Source of the DNA: Pseudomonas sp.
GTDB lineage: Bacteria > Pseudomonadota > Gammaproteobacteria > Pseudomonadales > Pseudomonadaceae
Direction of reading: 5' to 3'
Assembly: GCF_030690725.1 (NCBI RefSeq)
Contig: NZ_JAUYGD010000053.1
Coordinates: forward strand, 1-64,000
DNA length: 64,000 bases
The notes under the pieces: generated by a model
Told to the model about the DNA's origin: nothing
The model's input: only the letters and a program-made list of their open reading frames with translations
Databases searched by the model: none
Shown here: positions 44,124 through 52,778 of the stretch, piece after piece
Layout of the letters: each line of letters starts with the position of its first letter
How positions within the stretch are numbered: position 1 is the stretch's first letter
Position numbers and translations under genes: made by a program

Positions 44124-45233
44124 TCAGTTGAGCTGGGGGTAAAGCGGCTTGAGGTCGCCGCCTACCTGGCTGTAGTGGTTTATGTCTTCGCCGTACTCCT
44201 GGTACATGCGTCGGGCCCACTGGTGCTGCGGGTAGCGGCTGAGGAAGGGCAGTAGCCAGACCATCTTGTGTTCGCCGACATCCTCCTGGCGCGTCGTCAG
44301 TTCCACCAGGGTGTCAGGCTCAAGTACGGCGCGGGCGGCAAAGTTGGCAAGGCGGGCGAGTTTCTCGCGCTCCTGCACAGTCAGCGAGCGGTTGTTCAGT
44401 TCGGCGGCTTCCACCAACAGCACCAGAGGTACCAGCGCGTAGTGGCTGTAGTCGGCTGCCAAGCGGCCTCGTGCGACTTCCAGTGGCAGATAGTCGTAAT
44501 CGCCCTGGCCTGGGGTGAGCTGGGTAAAGGCGCGGCGCAAGGCAACATCGGCCCATGCCAGCGCCTTGTCATCGTTGAGCAGCATGCCCGTGGCCGCAAC
44601 AGCCCATGCCGCCCAGTAGTCGTGGTTGTTGAAGTAGATGCCAGGGTCATAGCGGCGCGGTTCGTATTCCGCGACCACTTTGTCTGATAGCTGGCCAAGC
44701 CAGCGCGCCTGGGCCTCGCTCAGCTGGTAGCGCTGATCACTCAGGGCTTGCACCTTTAGCAACGTCGAGGCGATGGCGGCCAGAGCCCATTTGCGCGAAG
44801 CGACGCCGGTCTTGCTGGCATCATCGCTGAGCAGCGCGGTTTGGTTGGCCCAGGCATCCAGCCACTGATCCAGGCAGGCCAGTGCGGTATTGGCTTCGCT
44901 GGCCTTGCGGGTGCGTTGGAACACCTGGCCGGCTTTGACCAGGCCGCCGATGTACTGTTGTACCTGTTTGCGGATGCGCTGGGTGTCCTTGCTCTGGCGC
45001 TGAACCAGCTTGGTTTTGCTCGCGTCGCGCTGGTCGTACTTGCTGTCGAGTTGCAGATGTCCGGTATAGGCGGCTGGCGGTTTTTTCGGGCACCGCTCGC
45101 TGCGGTAGTCCGTGACCAGTCGCGCCGCTGCGGTCGATTGGTTAGCCCAGATCGATTGTGCGGCGCTGGCGCTCAGCGGGCTAGCGAGCAGCAGGACTAG
45201 CGCCATGCGGCGGGTCGGAGTGCTCAAAGGCAT
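44124..45233 (-). CDS. algL: Periplasmic alginate lyase AlgL
   Basis: A PL5 mannuronate lyase that trims alginate that escapes into the periplasm. The 369-residue product has a signal peptide (about 1-25) and an all-alpha barrel. Residues matching the P. aeruginosa active site are all present: Asn203-His204 in FNNHDYWAAW, Arg255, and Tyr262 in DYSHYALVP. CPKKPPAAYTG matches the family N-terminal segment. The ATG overlaps the algX stop by ten bases. Overall it is fairly divergent from P. aeruginosa AlgL but the same length, so an active lyase is expected. Confidence 0.92.
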   Translation of the reverse strand: MPLSTPTRRMALVLLLASPLSASAAQSIWANQSTAAARLVTDYRSERCPKKPPAAYTGHLQLDSKYDQRDASKTKLVQRQSKDTQRIRKQVQQYIGGLVKAGQVFQRTRKASEANTALACLDQWLDAWANQTALLSDDASKTGVASRKWALAAIASTLLKVQALSDQRYQLSEAQARWLGQLSDKVVAEYEPRRYDPGIYFNNHDYWAAWAVAATGMLLNDDKALAWADVALRRAFTQLTPGQGDYDYLPLEVARGRLAADYSHYALVPLVLLVEAAELNNRSLTVQEREKLARLANFAARAVLEPDTLVELTTRQEDVGEHKMVWLLPFLSRYPQHQWARRMYQEYGEDINHYSQVGGDLKPLYPQLN

Positions 45234-46642
45234 AGTTTTGTCTCAACCTGGAACGGCTGCTCGACGACCTGAGTCGGTTCGAGGAACACCGACAGCAGGT
45301 TGGCATCACGAAACTCTGCCGCGCGGCTGAGCTCCAGGTAGTACTGGCCGCCCGTGACGATGGCTTCACGGCGGAACCACACCTTGTCGCGTGCGCCATT
45401 GTCGTAATAGGCAATGATGTAGAAGTTCTTGATGTTGGGGTCGCTGATGCGGATGTCGAGCACTGCGTCCAGGCCTTTCAGGGCCTTGCGCCCTTCGCCG
45501 GCGTTACTGAGCAGTTCCAGGCGATCATTGAGGGCCATGCTCGGGCGCTCAATCTTGCCTTCCAGTACGTTCTCACTGGCTTTACAGCCGCCATTCACGG
45601 CCGGGATCAGCTGGCGGTAGGTCAGCTCGCCGTCCAAGCGGTAGTTGGCGGGCAGTTCCCAGACAATCAGCTTGGGCGCCTTGTCCGGGTTGTAATTGGT
45701 CGAGAGCAGGTATTCCAGCAGCGAACCGTCCTGGCCGGCACCGGGCAGGGCGTAGTTGATCAGGTCACTGCCCAGGTAATCCTTGAGAAAGCCGTCGAAG
45801 TTGAACTGCTTGGTTTCATCTTCACGGGCGGCGGAGTTACTGGTACCGACCAGGACGATTTCCGGGTCTGGCTGCTCTTCGAACAACTGGGCCGCATCGT
45901 TGCTTTCCGGGACGGTCTGGTAGCCAGGCACGAACTGGTAGCCGAAGTGGTTACCGCAAATGGTCGACAAGCCCAGATTGAGGGTGCCGTCTTTGTACAG
46001 GGTCAGGCTCTGTTCGGTTGTATAGCCCTTGCGCGGTAGCTGGGCATAGACCGGGTGCTGGCGAATGGCATCGGCGGTGACCTTGGCGGTAGTCTGCGCG
46101 CCAACGGGTGTCCAGTGGTGGTCACGGCGGAAGAAGAAGTCCTTCGGCGGTTGTTCCACCAGGCTCATGATGTCCGGGACAATGGCTCCAGCATCGCGCA
46201 TCTGCTGCAGGAACCGGCTCAGATTGCCGCTGGCCAGTTGATAGTCAAAGCCGTGTGTCTGCCCTGGCAGCAACTGGGCGCGGTGCATCAGGCCGCGGGT
46301 TGGTTGTATTGCCATGGCGACCTGTGTGCCGTGGCTGGCAAAGGCGCGCATCAAGCGGGCGAACTCCGGCTGCATTGCGGCAGGGATGCCGAAGTCGTTG
46401 GTCAGGTCCACTTCCGAGCGAAACAGCCAGCGATCACGGCCTGGCACGATTTGCTTGAGCAGCTTCATGTTGCCTTCTGCGTACTCGTCCGGCGAGCTTA
46501 GCCCAGGGCAGATCAGGCACTGCAGATCCGTGCACTCTTCCTTTTTCTCCGCCGGAGCGGCAGCCAAAGCGACTTGCGCACAGGTTGCGAGCAGGCTGCC
46601 GAGAGCCAGCGAGAAATAGCGTTTCATGGTCGTCGGGTTCAT
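45224..46642 (-). CDS. algX: Alginate O-acetyltransferase AlgX
   Basis: The terminal acetyltransferase that puts acetyl groups on mannuronate in the periplasm. The 472-residue product has a signal peptide (about 6-29, cut after LAA), an SGNH-like catalytic domain with Asp174 and His176 in DHHWTPVGA and Ser268 in GTSNSA, and a C-terminal carbohydrate-binding module. Cys37/Cys42 region CTDLQCLICPG starts the mature part. Numbering is nearly the same as P. aeruginosa (Asp174, His176, Ser269). ATG 46642 has GAG at 8 nt; ATG 46627 just before the signal peptide is an alternative. Overlaps algL by ten bases. Confidence 0.94.
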   Translation of the reverse strand: MNPTTMKRYFSLALGSLLATCAQVALAAAPAEKKEECTDLQCLICPGLSSPDEYAEGNMKLLKQIVPGRDRWLFRSEVDLTNDFGIPAAMQPEFARLMRAFASHGTQVAMAIQPTRGLMHRAQLLPGQTHGFDYQLASGNLSRFLQQMRDAGAIVPDIMSLVEQPPKDFFFRRDHHWTPVGAQTTAKVTADAIRQHPVYAQLPRKGYTTEQSLTLYKDGTLNLGLSTICGNHFGYQFVPGYQTVPESNDAAQLFEEQPDPEIVLVGTSNSAAREDETKQFNFDGFLKDYLGSDLINYALPGAGQDGSLLEYLLSTNYNPDKAPKLIVWELPANYRLDGELTYRQLIPAVNGGCKASENVLEGKIERPSMALNDRLELLSNAGEGRKALKGLDAVLDIRISDPNIKNFYIIAYYDNGARDKVWFRREAIVTGGQYYLELSRAAEFRDANLLSVFLEPTQVVEQPFQVETKLCL

Positions 46643-46676
46643 CGTCCGCTCACTTGTATAACCGCCAGGCCAGGGT

Positions 46677-47324
46677 TCATTCGGTGGGGTCGATACTGTT
46701 AGCCAGGGTAATCGCACGGTAGCCATTGCCTGCGGGCAGCAGGGCATAGCTGTAGGAGCGACCCTTTTTCAGGAACAACTCATCGAAGCTGGCCAGCTTG
46801 TCAGCCTCGGCATAAGCGGCGAAAGCGATCTTCAGCTCATTGACCATGCGGCTGCCGGTCTGGTCGCGGGTGATCATCTCCACCACCACGTGTTGGCCGT
46901 CGACTGTCTTCAATGCAGCGGGCTTCTCGGTGAGGTTGTAGAACGCGATCTGCGCTTTGCGTGGTTCATTGACGAACTGGTCGGCGATCAGCAGCAGTTC
47001 GCCGTCACGGTAGATCACTGTGCTTGCGGTGTTGGCTTTCAGCTCGCTTTCCAGTGCCTTGTCGCCCACGGCAATTCGCTGCTTGCCCGGCGCAACGAAG
47101 CGATAGCCGCCAAATTGGCCGCTGGTGACGGCCTGGGGTTTGTTCTTGCCGCTGAGGGTGACTTCGATATTGCGTTCGCTCAGGTTCAGCACGCGGACAA
47201 ATGCCGAGTTGGCTGGAGCCACTGCGTCATACAGGTCGGCATTACCGTCCTGGGCGGCCTGGCTGATGCCCCAGCTGAATGTCAGGAGCAGTACGCTCAA
47301 CGCGCGAAATATGGAAACAGGCAT
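46677..47324 (-). CDS. algF: Alginate O-acetylation protein AlgF
   Basis: A 215-residue periplasmic protein required for alginate acetylation, thought to link AlgI/AlgJ to AlgX. Signal peptide about 1-23, then the diagnostic DLYDAVAPANSAFVRVLN, GYRFVAPGKQRIAVG and AALKTVDGQHVVVEMI, matching the two small beta domains of AlgF. GAGG lies 10 nt before the ATG, and the gene begins 14 nt after algJ. Confidence 0.92.
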   Translation of the reverse strand: MPVSIFRALSVLLLTFSWGISQAAQDGNADLYDAVAPANSAFVRVLNLSERNIEVTLSGKNKPQAVTSGQFGGYRFVAPGKQRIAVGDKALESELKANTASTVIYRDGELLLIADQFVNEPRKAQIAFYNLTEKPAALKTVDGQHVVVEMITRDQTGSRMVNELKIAFAAYAEADKLASFDELFLKKGRSYSYALLPAGNGYRAITLANSIDPTE

Positions 47325-47338
47325 AAAAGCACCTCTAA

Positions 47339-48442
47339 TTAGTGTTGTGCAGTGGTTGGGGTGGCCAAGGCCGAGGGAATCTGGCGCTGGGCGAGCAGAG
47401 TGCGCAGGGGGAATTCCCAGATGATGGTTTGCAGGTCGCTGCTTGCGGCAGCTGGGCTGGCGAGGAACTCATCCATGGACTGGAACGGCCCGCGTGCTTC
47501 CAGCGCAACGCTGATCAGGTCACGTTGCAGCGCCTGTTTGAGAAAGCCGATGAAGTTCCAGTCGTCGATACGGGTATAGCTGGTGCCCACCAGTGCCAGT
47601 GACAGGCCTTCGTCGCCGAACAGGCTGTCGGCGGCAATGCTTTGGTCCTGCTTCAGGGTTTCGTAGAGGCTGATATGCACGGGTTCGAAGTAGGCGGGGG
47701 CAAGTCGAGGATCGAATTTCAGGTAGTTGAGCAAATCCCCCAGCACTTCCTTTTCGCTGACCGCGCGGGTGGCGTAAGCCGTATCCGCACGTAACTCGGG
47801 GAACTGCAGCGCCAGGGTCTGTGCGGCAAGCTCGGCGCCTTTCGGGCTCCAGTGGGTGTCGTTGCGCAAGAACAGCTGCTCATCCGCCGCCGCTGACAGA
47901 TAGGCGCTGCGCAGGTTTACCGTGTCGATGCCGCGCTCGCGCAGTTCTTCGCTAAAACGCTCATACAGGCCGGTGAGCTGCGCTGTGGGCGCGTAGGCAG
48001 CGTGCTGGGCGTAGGTGTCCAGCTTCATCGGGATGGGCAGCAGAATCAGGCGTTTGCCTTGCTGCGCCAGCTGCGCTTGAACCTTGCTGATCTGCGCCAG
48101 CTGCTTATCCAGGTTGCGCTCGAGGTCATTGGGCACCAGGTATTCCTGGTTAGTGAACAGCCAGCCATCACGCCCCAGTACAACGCCGCTGGCGCCTTCA
48201 CGGAAGATCGCATGCTGGATATTGGCCCACAGTTTGACGGACGGGTCGCGCAGAAACAGGCGCTTGTCATAGTACTGCTCAAACTGGCGTACCAGTTTGC
48301 CGTCGAGAAACAGGGACATGGCCTGGGTCTGAGTGCCGGCGAAGCCGAAAACCGCCGGCAGGGAGTACAGGAACATGCCAAACAGCATCACGCAGAAGAG
48401 GATGCCGTTGATCTTGCTGGCCGAGTTCATCACGGGAAACAT
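47339..48442 (-). CDS. algJ: Alginate O-acetyltransferase AlgJ
   Basis: A membrane-anchored SGNH-like acetyltransferase that passes acetyl from AlgI toward AlgF/AlgX. The 367-residue product has an N-terminal membrane anchor (about 11-32) and the catalytic residues Asp195 and His197 in NDTHWSPKGA and Ser288 in VGTSYT. It lacks the carbohydrate-binding module that AlgX has, as in P. aeruginosa. GAGG lies 8 nt before the ATG. It follows algI by 10 nt. Confidence 0.94.
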   Translation of the reverse strand: MFPVMNSASKINGILFCVMLFGMFLYSLPAVFGFAGTQTQAMSLFLDGKLVRQFEQYYDKRLFLRDPSVKLWANIQHAIFREGASGVVLGRDGWLFTNQEYLVPNDLERNLDKQLAQISKVQAQLAQQGKRLILLPIPMKLDTYAQHAAYAPTAQLTGLYERFSEELRERGIDTVNLRSAYLSAAADEQLFLRNDTHWSPKGAELAAQTLALQFPELRADTAYATRAVSEKEVLGDLLNYLKFDPRLAPAYFEPVHISLYETLKQDQSIAADSLFGDEGLSLALVGTSYTRIDDWNFIGFLKQALQRDLISVALEARGPFQSMDEFLASPAAASSDLQTIIWEFPLRTLLAQRQIPSALATPTTAQH

Positions 48443-48452
48443 GGGTGCATCC

Positions 48453-49886
48453 TCAGAACTGGAAGTACAGGAAAGGTGAAAAGGAGTTGGCTGCCAGGCG
48501 GCTGAGCGTCAGGAGGAAACCTGTCCACAACAGCAATGCGCTGAGTCCGCTGACGCGCTGCATGAAGTACTGATCTTTGTTGGTTCCGGCGTAGTAACGA
48601 ATGTTGATGCCACCCGCGATGACGATCCACAGCAGCGCAATCAGGGTGAACGTCAGGGTCATGGCTGAGGTGCCAAACCAATACATGTCCAGTGAACCGA
48701 AACCATTCAGGCCGATCAGGGCCTGGTAGATTTCCAGGCTGTGCGGCAGGTTGCCGGTGAAGAACAGCGGCATGCAGGAGGCCAGCAGCAGCATGCAGCG
48801 CACATTGCGCCAGAAGTTGTAAGGCGTGGTGACCTTGGTCGCGATGCCCAGTTTGCGTTCGAGCACCATGGCGATACCGAAGAACAGCCCCCAGAAGATG
48901 AAGGCGAAGCTTGGCCCGTGCCAGAGCCCGGATAGGATCATGGTGATAACCAGTCCGGTGAGCATGCCGACCAGGCGTTTACGCACCAGCGGCATATACA
49001 CGTAGTCGCGCAGGAAGTCGGCCAGGGTCATGTGCCAGCGTTGCCAGAACTCGGTAATGCTTTGTGCGATGTAGGGTTGGTTGAAGTTCTCCGCAAAGCG
49101 AAAGCCCATCATCATGCCCAGGCCGATGGCCATATCGCTGTAGCCGGAGAAGTCGAAATACAACTGCAGGGCCGAAATAAGTATGCCGAACCAGGCATCG
49201 GCCATCTGCAACTCGCCACCGCCGCCGATAAACAGGGTGTTCATTGGTGCCAGAGAGTCGGCAATCAGCACCTTCTTGATAAAACCGAGCATGAAGCGAC
49301 AGGCGCCGAGGGAGAACAACTCCATGGAGTGGGTGCGCTGCTTGAGCTGTTTGTCGATCAGGCTGTAACGCAGAATTGGCCCGGCAATCAGTTGCGGGAA
49401 GAGCGCAATGTAGGCCGCGAAGTCGACAAAGCGTTCGGTAGGTTCTGCATTACGCCGATAGATGTCGACGATATAGCTCAGCGCCTGGAATACGTAAAAG
49501 GAGATCCCCAGCGGCAGGATGATGTGTTCAAGGGTGAAGGTATTGATGCCCAGCGGCTCCAGTACTGCGACGAGCACGTCGGCACCGAAGTTGGCGTATT
49601 TGAAGTAGCCCAGGGTGGCCAGGTTGCCGATGACCCCGACGGTTAGCAGGCGAAAGGCAATTTTCTTTTCGCCAGCATCCATCCGCGCCTTGATGCGCAG
49701 GCCGAACCAGTAGTTCCAGTACGAGATGGCGACGAACAGCAGAAGGAAGTCTGGGCGCCACCAGGCATAGAACAGGTAGCTGCCAAGCACGATCACGTAC
49801 GAGCGCCAGTGGTCCTTGGCTATGTAATAGCAGAGCAGGAACATCGGCAGAAACAGGAACAGAAATACGTTGGAGGCGAAGATCAT
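48453..49886 (-). CDS. algI: Membrane-bound O-acyltransferase AlgI
   Basis: An inner-membrane MBOAT protein that moves acetyl groups across the membrane for alginate acetylation. The 477-residue product has about ten membrane helices from the start (MIFASNVFLFLFLPMFLLCY), the MBOAT core segment QPYIAQSITEFWQRWHMTL and the conserved catalytic His in SGLWHGPSFAFIFWG. Length is close to family normal. The ATG lies 17 nt after algE. Confidence 0.95.
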   Translation of the reverse strand: MIFASNVFLFLFLPMFLLCYYIAKDHWRSYVIVLGSYLFYAWWRPDFLLLFVAISYWNYWFGLRIKARMDAGEKKIAFRLLTVGVIGNLATLGYFKYANFGADVLVAVLEPLGINTFTLEHIILPLGISFYVFQALSYIVDIYRRNAEPTERFVDFAAYIALFPQLIAGPILRYSLIDKQLKQRTHSMELFSLGACRFMLGFIKKVLIADSLAPMNTLFIGGGGELQMADAWFGILISALQLYFDFSGYSDMAIGLGMMMGFRFAENFNQPYIAQSITEFWQRWHMTLADFLRDYVYMPLVRKRLVGMLTGLVITMILSGLWHGPSFAFIFWGLFFGIAMVLERKLGIATKVTTPYNFWRNVRCMLLLASCMPLFFTGNLPHSLEIYQALIGLNGFGSLDMYWFGTSAMTLTFTLIALLWIVIAGGINIRYYAGTNKDQYFMQRVSGLSALLLWTGFLLTLSRLAANSFSPFLYFQF

Positions 49887-49903
49887 GCTGGCGCTTCTCT
49901 CGG

Positions 49904-51298
49904 TCAGTAACTCAGGGTGATGCCCAGGGTCAGCTGGTAGTCGTCACCGATCTCCAGCGCACTGCCGGCCCGGAAGTAACTCAGGCTGGTCAGGGTGTTG
50001 AGTTGCACGCGCTTGCCGTCATAGGCCAGCGGAAACATGCGCCAGTAGTGGTTGATGTCCAGGGCTTGGCCCAGATGGGATGAGCGCCCACCGGGGGCTT
50101 CACCTTCGGTGCTGGTGACGCGTAGCGGCAACTGGGCGGTGCTGTTGCGCAGGCGTAGGTCGCTCAGGCGCACATCCAGCGCAGTACGATCAGTAGGCTG
50201 GGTTTCCAGCGCCACACCATAGAACGCCAGGTTGCTCAGGTTGACCCCGACCAGGTTGCTGACCAGGCGGCTGCTGTAGCTGAGCGGATCGTTGCGCCGA
50301 TCGGATTGAATGCGATTGAGGTTGAAACCATCGTTGCCGCTGTCATCCGGGCGGTCAGTTATGCCTGCCGTGAGGGCAATCCGCGGGGTCCACGGCAGAG
50401 TGTCAAAGCGTTTGCCGATGTCAGCCACTACTGCCCAGCCTGTCTTGTCGCCGCTCGTGCGCAGACCATTGCTTTGCGTGGTTTCCAGGTCGCCGTCGAG
50501 AGCGGCAACTTCCAGGTGGTAGTCGCTGATCAGGGAGGTCAGCTGGCGTGTGTCGCCGCGCAGGAATACGCCATAGCGCAGGCCGTCGAAGTCCTGGCGA
50601 TCAGCCCGTGAGCTGCCCGAGTAATCGTCTTCGTGCAGTAGGCGAGCGCCTAGCCAATGGTCGGCATGCCAGCGCCAGGCGTACTCGGCCATCAGATAAC
50701 GAATCTTCTTGTCGCGCGGATCGAGTCGGTTGTCGTCCGAGTTGTAGTAATAGAATTTTTCGCCAACCGCGACAAAACCACTGGCGAAAGTGTCGTTGTA
50801 GTCCAGGCGCAGGGCTTCCAGGCTGTCGTCCCACCAGATGCCAAAACGATCACTGAAGCGCTGGCGGCCGAAGGTCAGAGAGAAGCGCGGGTCGTCGCCC
50901 AACAGGTTACGCCGCACATAGAACTCGCGGGCTTCAGCATAGGCGTGGCGCCGACTCGACTGGCTGTCGCTGTTGCCCTCGGTGTCCTGCAGTGCATTCG
51001 GGTCGGTGTCGTAGTTCAGCCACAAACGGCCGAACGCTTCCCACTTCGCCCAGCGTTGCTCGGGTGAGTACCAGCGGTAGGACGGCTCGTAACGCAGGCT
51101 GAAGAAGCTGCGGCGATCTTCGCCCAGGCGTGTTTCGTCAGGGCCGTAGCCACTGCGCAGGAATAGTTTGTGGGTCACCAGCGAGGTAACGGGCTCCAAC
51201 TCCGGCGTGGGGGCGGCGGTTTCTTCGGCATGCAGCGCGGCCAGCGGTATGCAGGCCAGCACCAGTGTCATGGGGCTGAAGGTGATGTTGAGTCTCAC
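49904..51298 (-). CDS. algE: Alginate outer-membrane porin AlgE
   Basis: An 18-stranded outer-membrane barrel through which alginate leaves the cell. The 464-residue product has a signal peptide (about 1-24), basic residues in the lumen (many Arg), and strands such as SFFSLRYEPSYRWYSPE and RFGIWWDDSLEALRLDYNDTF, matching AlgE. The start is a GTG at 51298 that overlaps the algK stop (GTGA), so translation is coupled to algK, its docking partner. It ends in an aromatic residue (LGITLSY), the usual barrel signal. Confidence 0.93.
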   Translation of the reverse strand: MRLNITFSPMTLVLACIPLAALHAEETAAPTPELEPVTSLVTHKLFLRSGYGPDETRLGEDRRSFFSLRYEPSYRWYSPEQRWAKWEAFGRLWLNYDTDPNALQDTEGNSDSQSSRRHAYAEAREFYVRRNLLGDDPRFSLTFGRQRFSDRFGIWWDDSLEALRLDYNDTFASGFVAVGEKFYYYNSDDNRLDPRDKKIRYLMAEYAWRWHADHWLGARLLHEDDYSGSSRADRQDFDGLRYGVFLRGDTRQLTSLISDYHLEVAALDGDLETTQSNGLRTSGDKTGWAVVADIGKRFDTLPWTPRIALTAGITDRPDDSGNDGFNLNRIQSDRRNDPLSYSSRLVSNLVGVNLSNLAFYGVALETQPTDRTALDVRLSDLRLRNSTAQLPLRVTSTEGEAPGGRSSHLGQALDINHYWRMFPLAYDGKRVQLNTLTSLSYFRAGSALEIGDDYQLTLGITLSY

Positions 51299-52770
51299 AG
51301 TGCTGATTCCTCAATAAGGCGATTGCCGTCGGCAGTGGCTACATCACGTTGCTGTGGGGTGATGCGCGTCTGCAGGGCCAGCATCAGGTCTGTGGCGCGT
51401 TGGTCGCCCAGTTCGTGGGCGGCATAGGCGAAGGTGTAGGCCTTGGCGTTATCGCGGCAGATGGCACGGCCGTAGGTGTACAGCCTGGCGATGCGTAGTA
51501 GGGCGTTGGCGGAGCCTTTCTGTGCCTCTTGCATGTACAGCGCCAGGGCGCGGTCCTGGTCGGGCTCGTCCAGCCCGCCCTGGCTGTACAGGTCACCTTC
51601 GAGGAGCACGGCTTCTTCGTAGTGCTCGGCCTGCAGTTCGGCAATCAGGCGTTGGCTCAACAGTGGGTCGAGCGTGCGCCAGAGCACCAGGTGAAAACTG
51701 GCGCGCAAGGCTTTTATGCGCTGCGGGGTGATCGGTTGCTCTCGCTCGGCCATGCTCAGGGTCAGGTTTTCACCTTGGCGTTGTTCGAGGCGCTGGATCA
51801 GGGCCTCGACCGGCTCTGGGCCATAGCGGTCCGGGGCGGTCATCAGGAAGCCGGCTTTACTCAGCATGGCCGGGCCGAAGTCGCGCGCAATGGCATTGTC
51901 CAGCCACTGCAGGACTTCACGGTCGAGTTGTTCGACCAGGCTGGCGTGTGCCTGCGCCTTGAGGTCGCGAGCTTTTACTTCCTCGGGCGTATCCGCACGG
52001 TTCTGCGGGCGACTGTTGTTGTAGGCACTGATTTCGGCGTTGCGCACGTTGGTCAGTTGCTGGCCAATGCGGTGCACCAGATCAACCGGCAGTGCCTGCA
52101 TGCGTGGGCTCAATTCGGTGGCGAAGACGCGAAAGCGCGAATTGCGTTCTTCACCGAGGAACTCGTAGTAGCGATACACCGCCCGTGTATCGCTTTCAAC
52201 GGCGAGCTTGAACCATTTCTCGGCATCCGCTCGATCACCGATATGCACCGCTGCAACAGCGCGATACAGCGGGGCGTGGCAGTACAGCAGGCAGGCGCGG
52301 TCATAGAGTTCGATCAGCCGTGCAACCTCAGCTGGTTGAAACAGCTCCGGGTAGACCAGGAACACCTCGAGGCGCGTATCGACAGCAATAAAGTCACGAC
52401 CTGTGGCGAAGCGCTCGAGCGCTTGGCGAATATAGGTTCGGTTGGCCTCGCGCAAGCGCGGCTTGTAGTCCACCAGGCGTGCCAGTGGGATCAGCGCGCC
52501 GATATCACCGCGACCGTCGGCAAATGCCAGCTTGAACAAAGTGATGGCCTGCATGGCATTGCCCGGGCTACGCCCGGCCAGCACTTCGCCAAGCAAGCGC
52601 GTGGCACCCAGGTCGCCACGTTCTGCCAGATGGCGCAGGTCTTCTTCGACCTGCGCCTGGCCGTCCTGAAACAGCGCATAGCGAACTTGCTCAAGGCTAC
52701 GTGCTGCTTGCACGCCGCCACTCAGTGACAGCGTCAGGGCGGCGGTGCAAATGAGGGATCTGACCTGCAT
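51295..52770 (-). CDS. algK: Alginate assembly scaffold AlgK without a lipobox
   Basis: A periplasmic Sel1/TPR superhelix that guides the polymer and localises AlgE. The 491-residue product has repeats such as GDLGATRLLGEVLAGRS, GDIGALIPLARL and GSANALLRIARLYTYGRA, and the long central helical part of AlgK. P. aeruginosa AlgK is a lipoprotein; here the expected lipobox reads LSLSGG, with Gly in the cysteine position, followed by VQAARS, which fits signal peptidase I. The ATG at 52770 has GAGG at 7 nt; a TTG at 52776 is also in frame. Starts 8 nt after alg44. The protein is probably soluble rather than lipid anchored. Confidence 0.9.
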   Translation of the reverse strand: MQVRSLICTAALTLSLSGGVQAARSLEQVRYALFQDGQAQVEEDLRHLAERGDLGATRLLGEVLAGRSPGNAMQAITLFKLAFADGRGDIGALIPLARLVDYKPRLREANRTYIRQALERFATGRDFIAVDTRLEVFLVYPELFQPAEVARLIELYDRACLLYCHAPLYRAVAAVHIGDRADAEKWFKLAVESDTRAVYRYYEFLGEERNSRFRVFATELSPRMQALPVDLVHRIGQQLTNVRNAEISAYNNSRPQNRADTPEEVKARDLKAQAHASLVEQLDREVLQWLDNAIARDFGPAMLSKAGFLMTAPDRYGPEPVEALIQRLEQRQGENLTLSMAEREQPITPQRIKALRASFHLVLWRTLDPLLSQRLIAELQAEHYEEAVLLEGDLYSQGGLDEPDQDRALALYMQEAQKGSANALLRIARLYTYGRAICRDNAKAYTFAYAAHELGDQRATDLMLALQTRITPQQRDVATADGNRLIEESAL

Positions 52771-52778
52771 GGGCAACC

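Noticed and set aside
51529..52728. A 399-codon open frame opposite algK
   Set aside because: Antisense reading of a Sel1-repeat gene; the minus-strand gene fits the packed alginate cluster.
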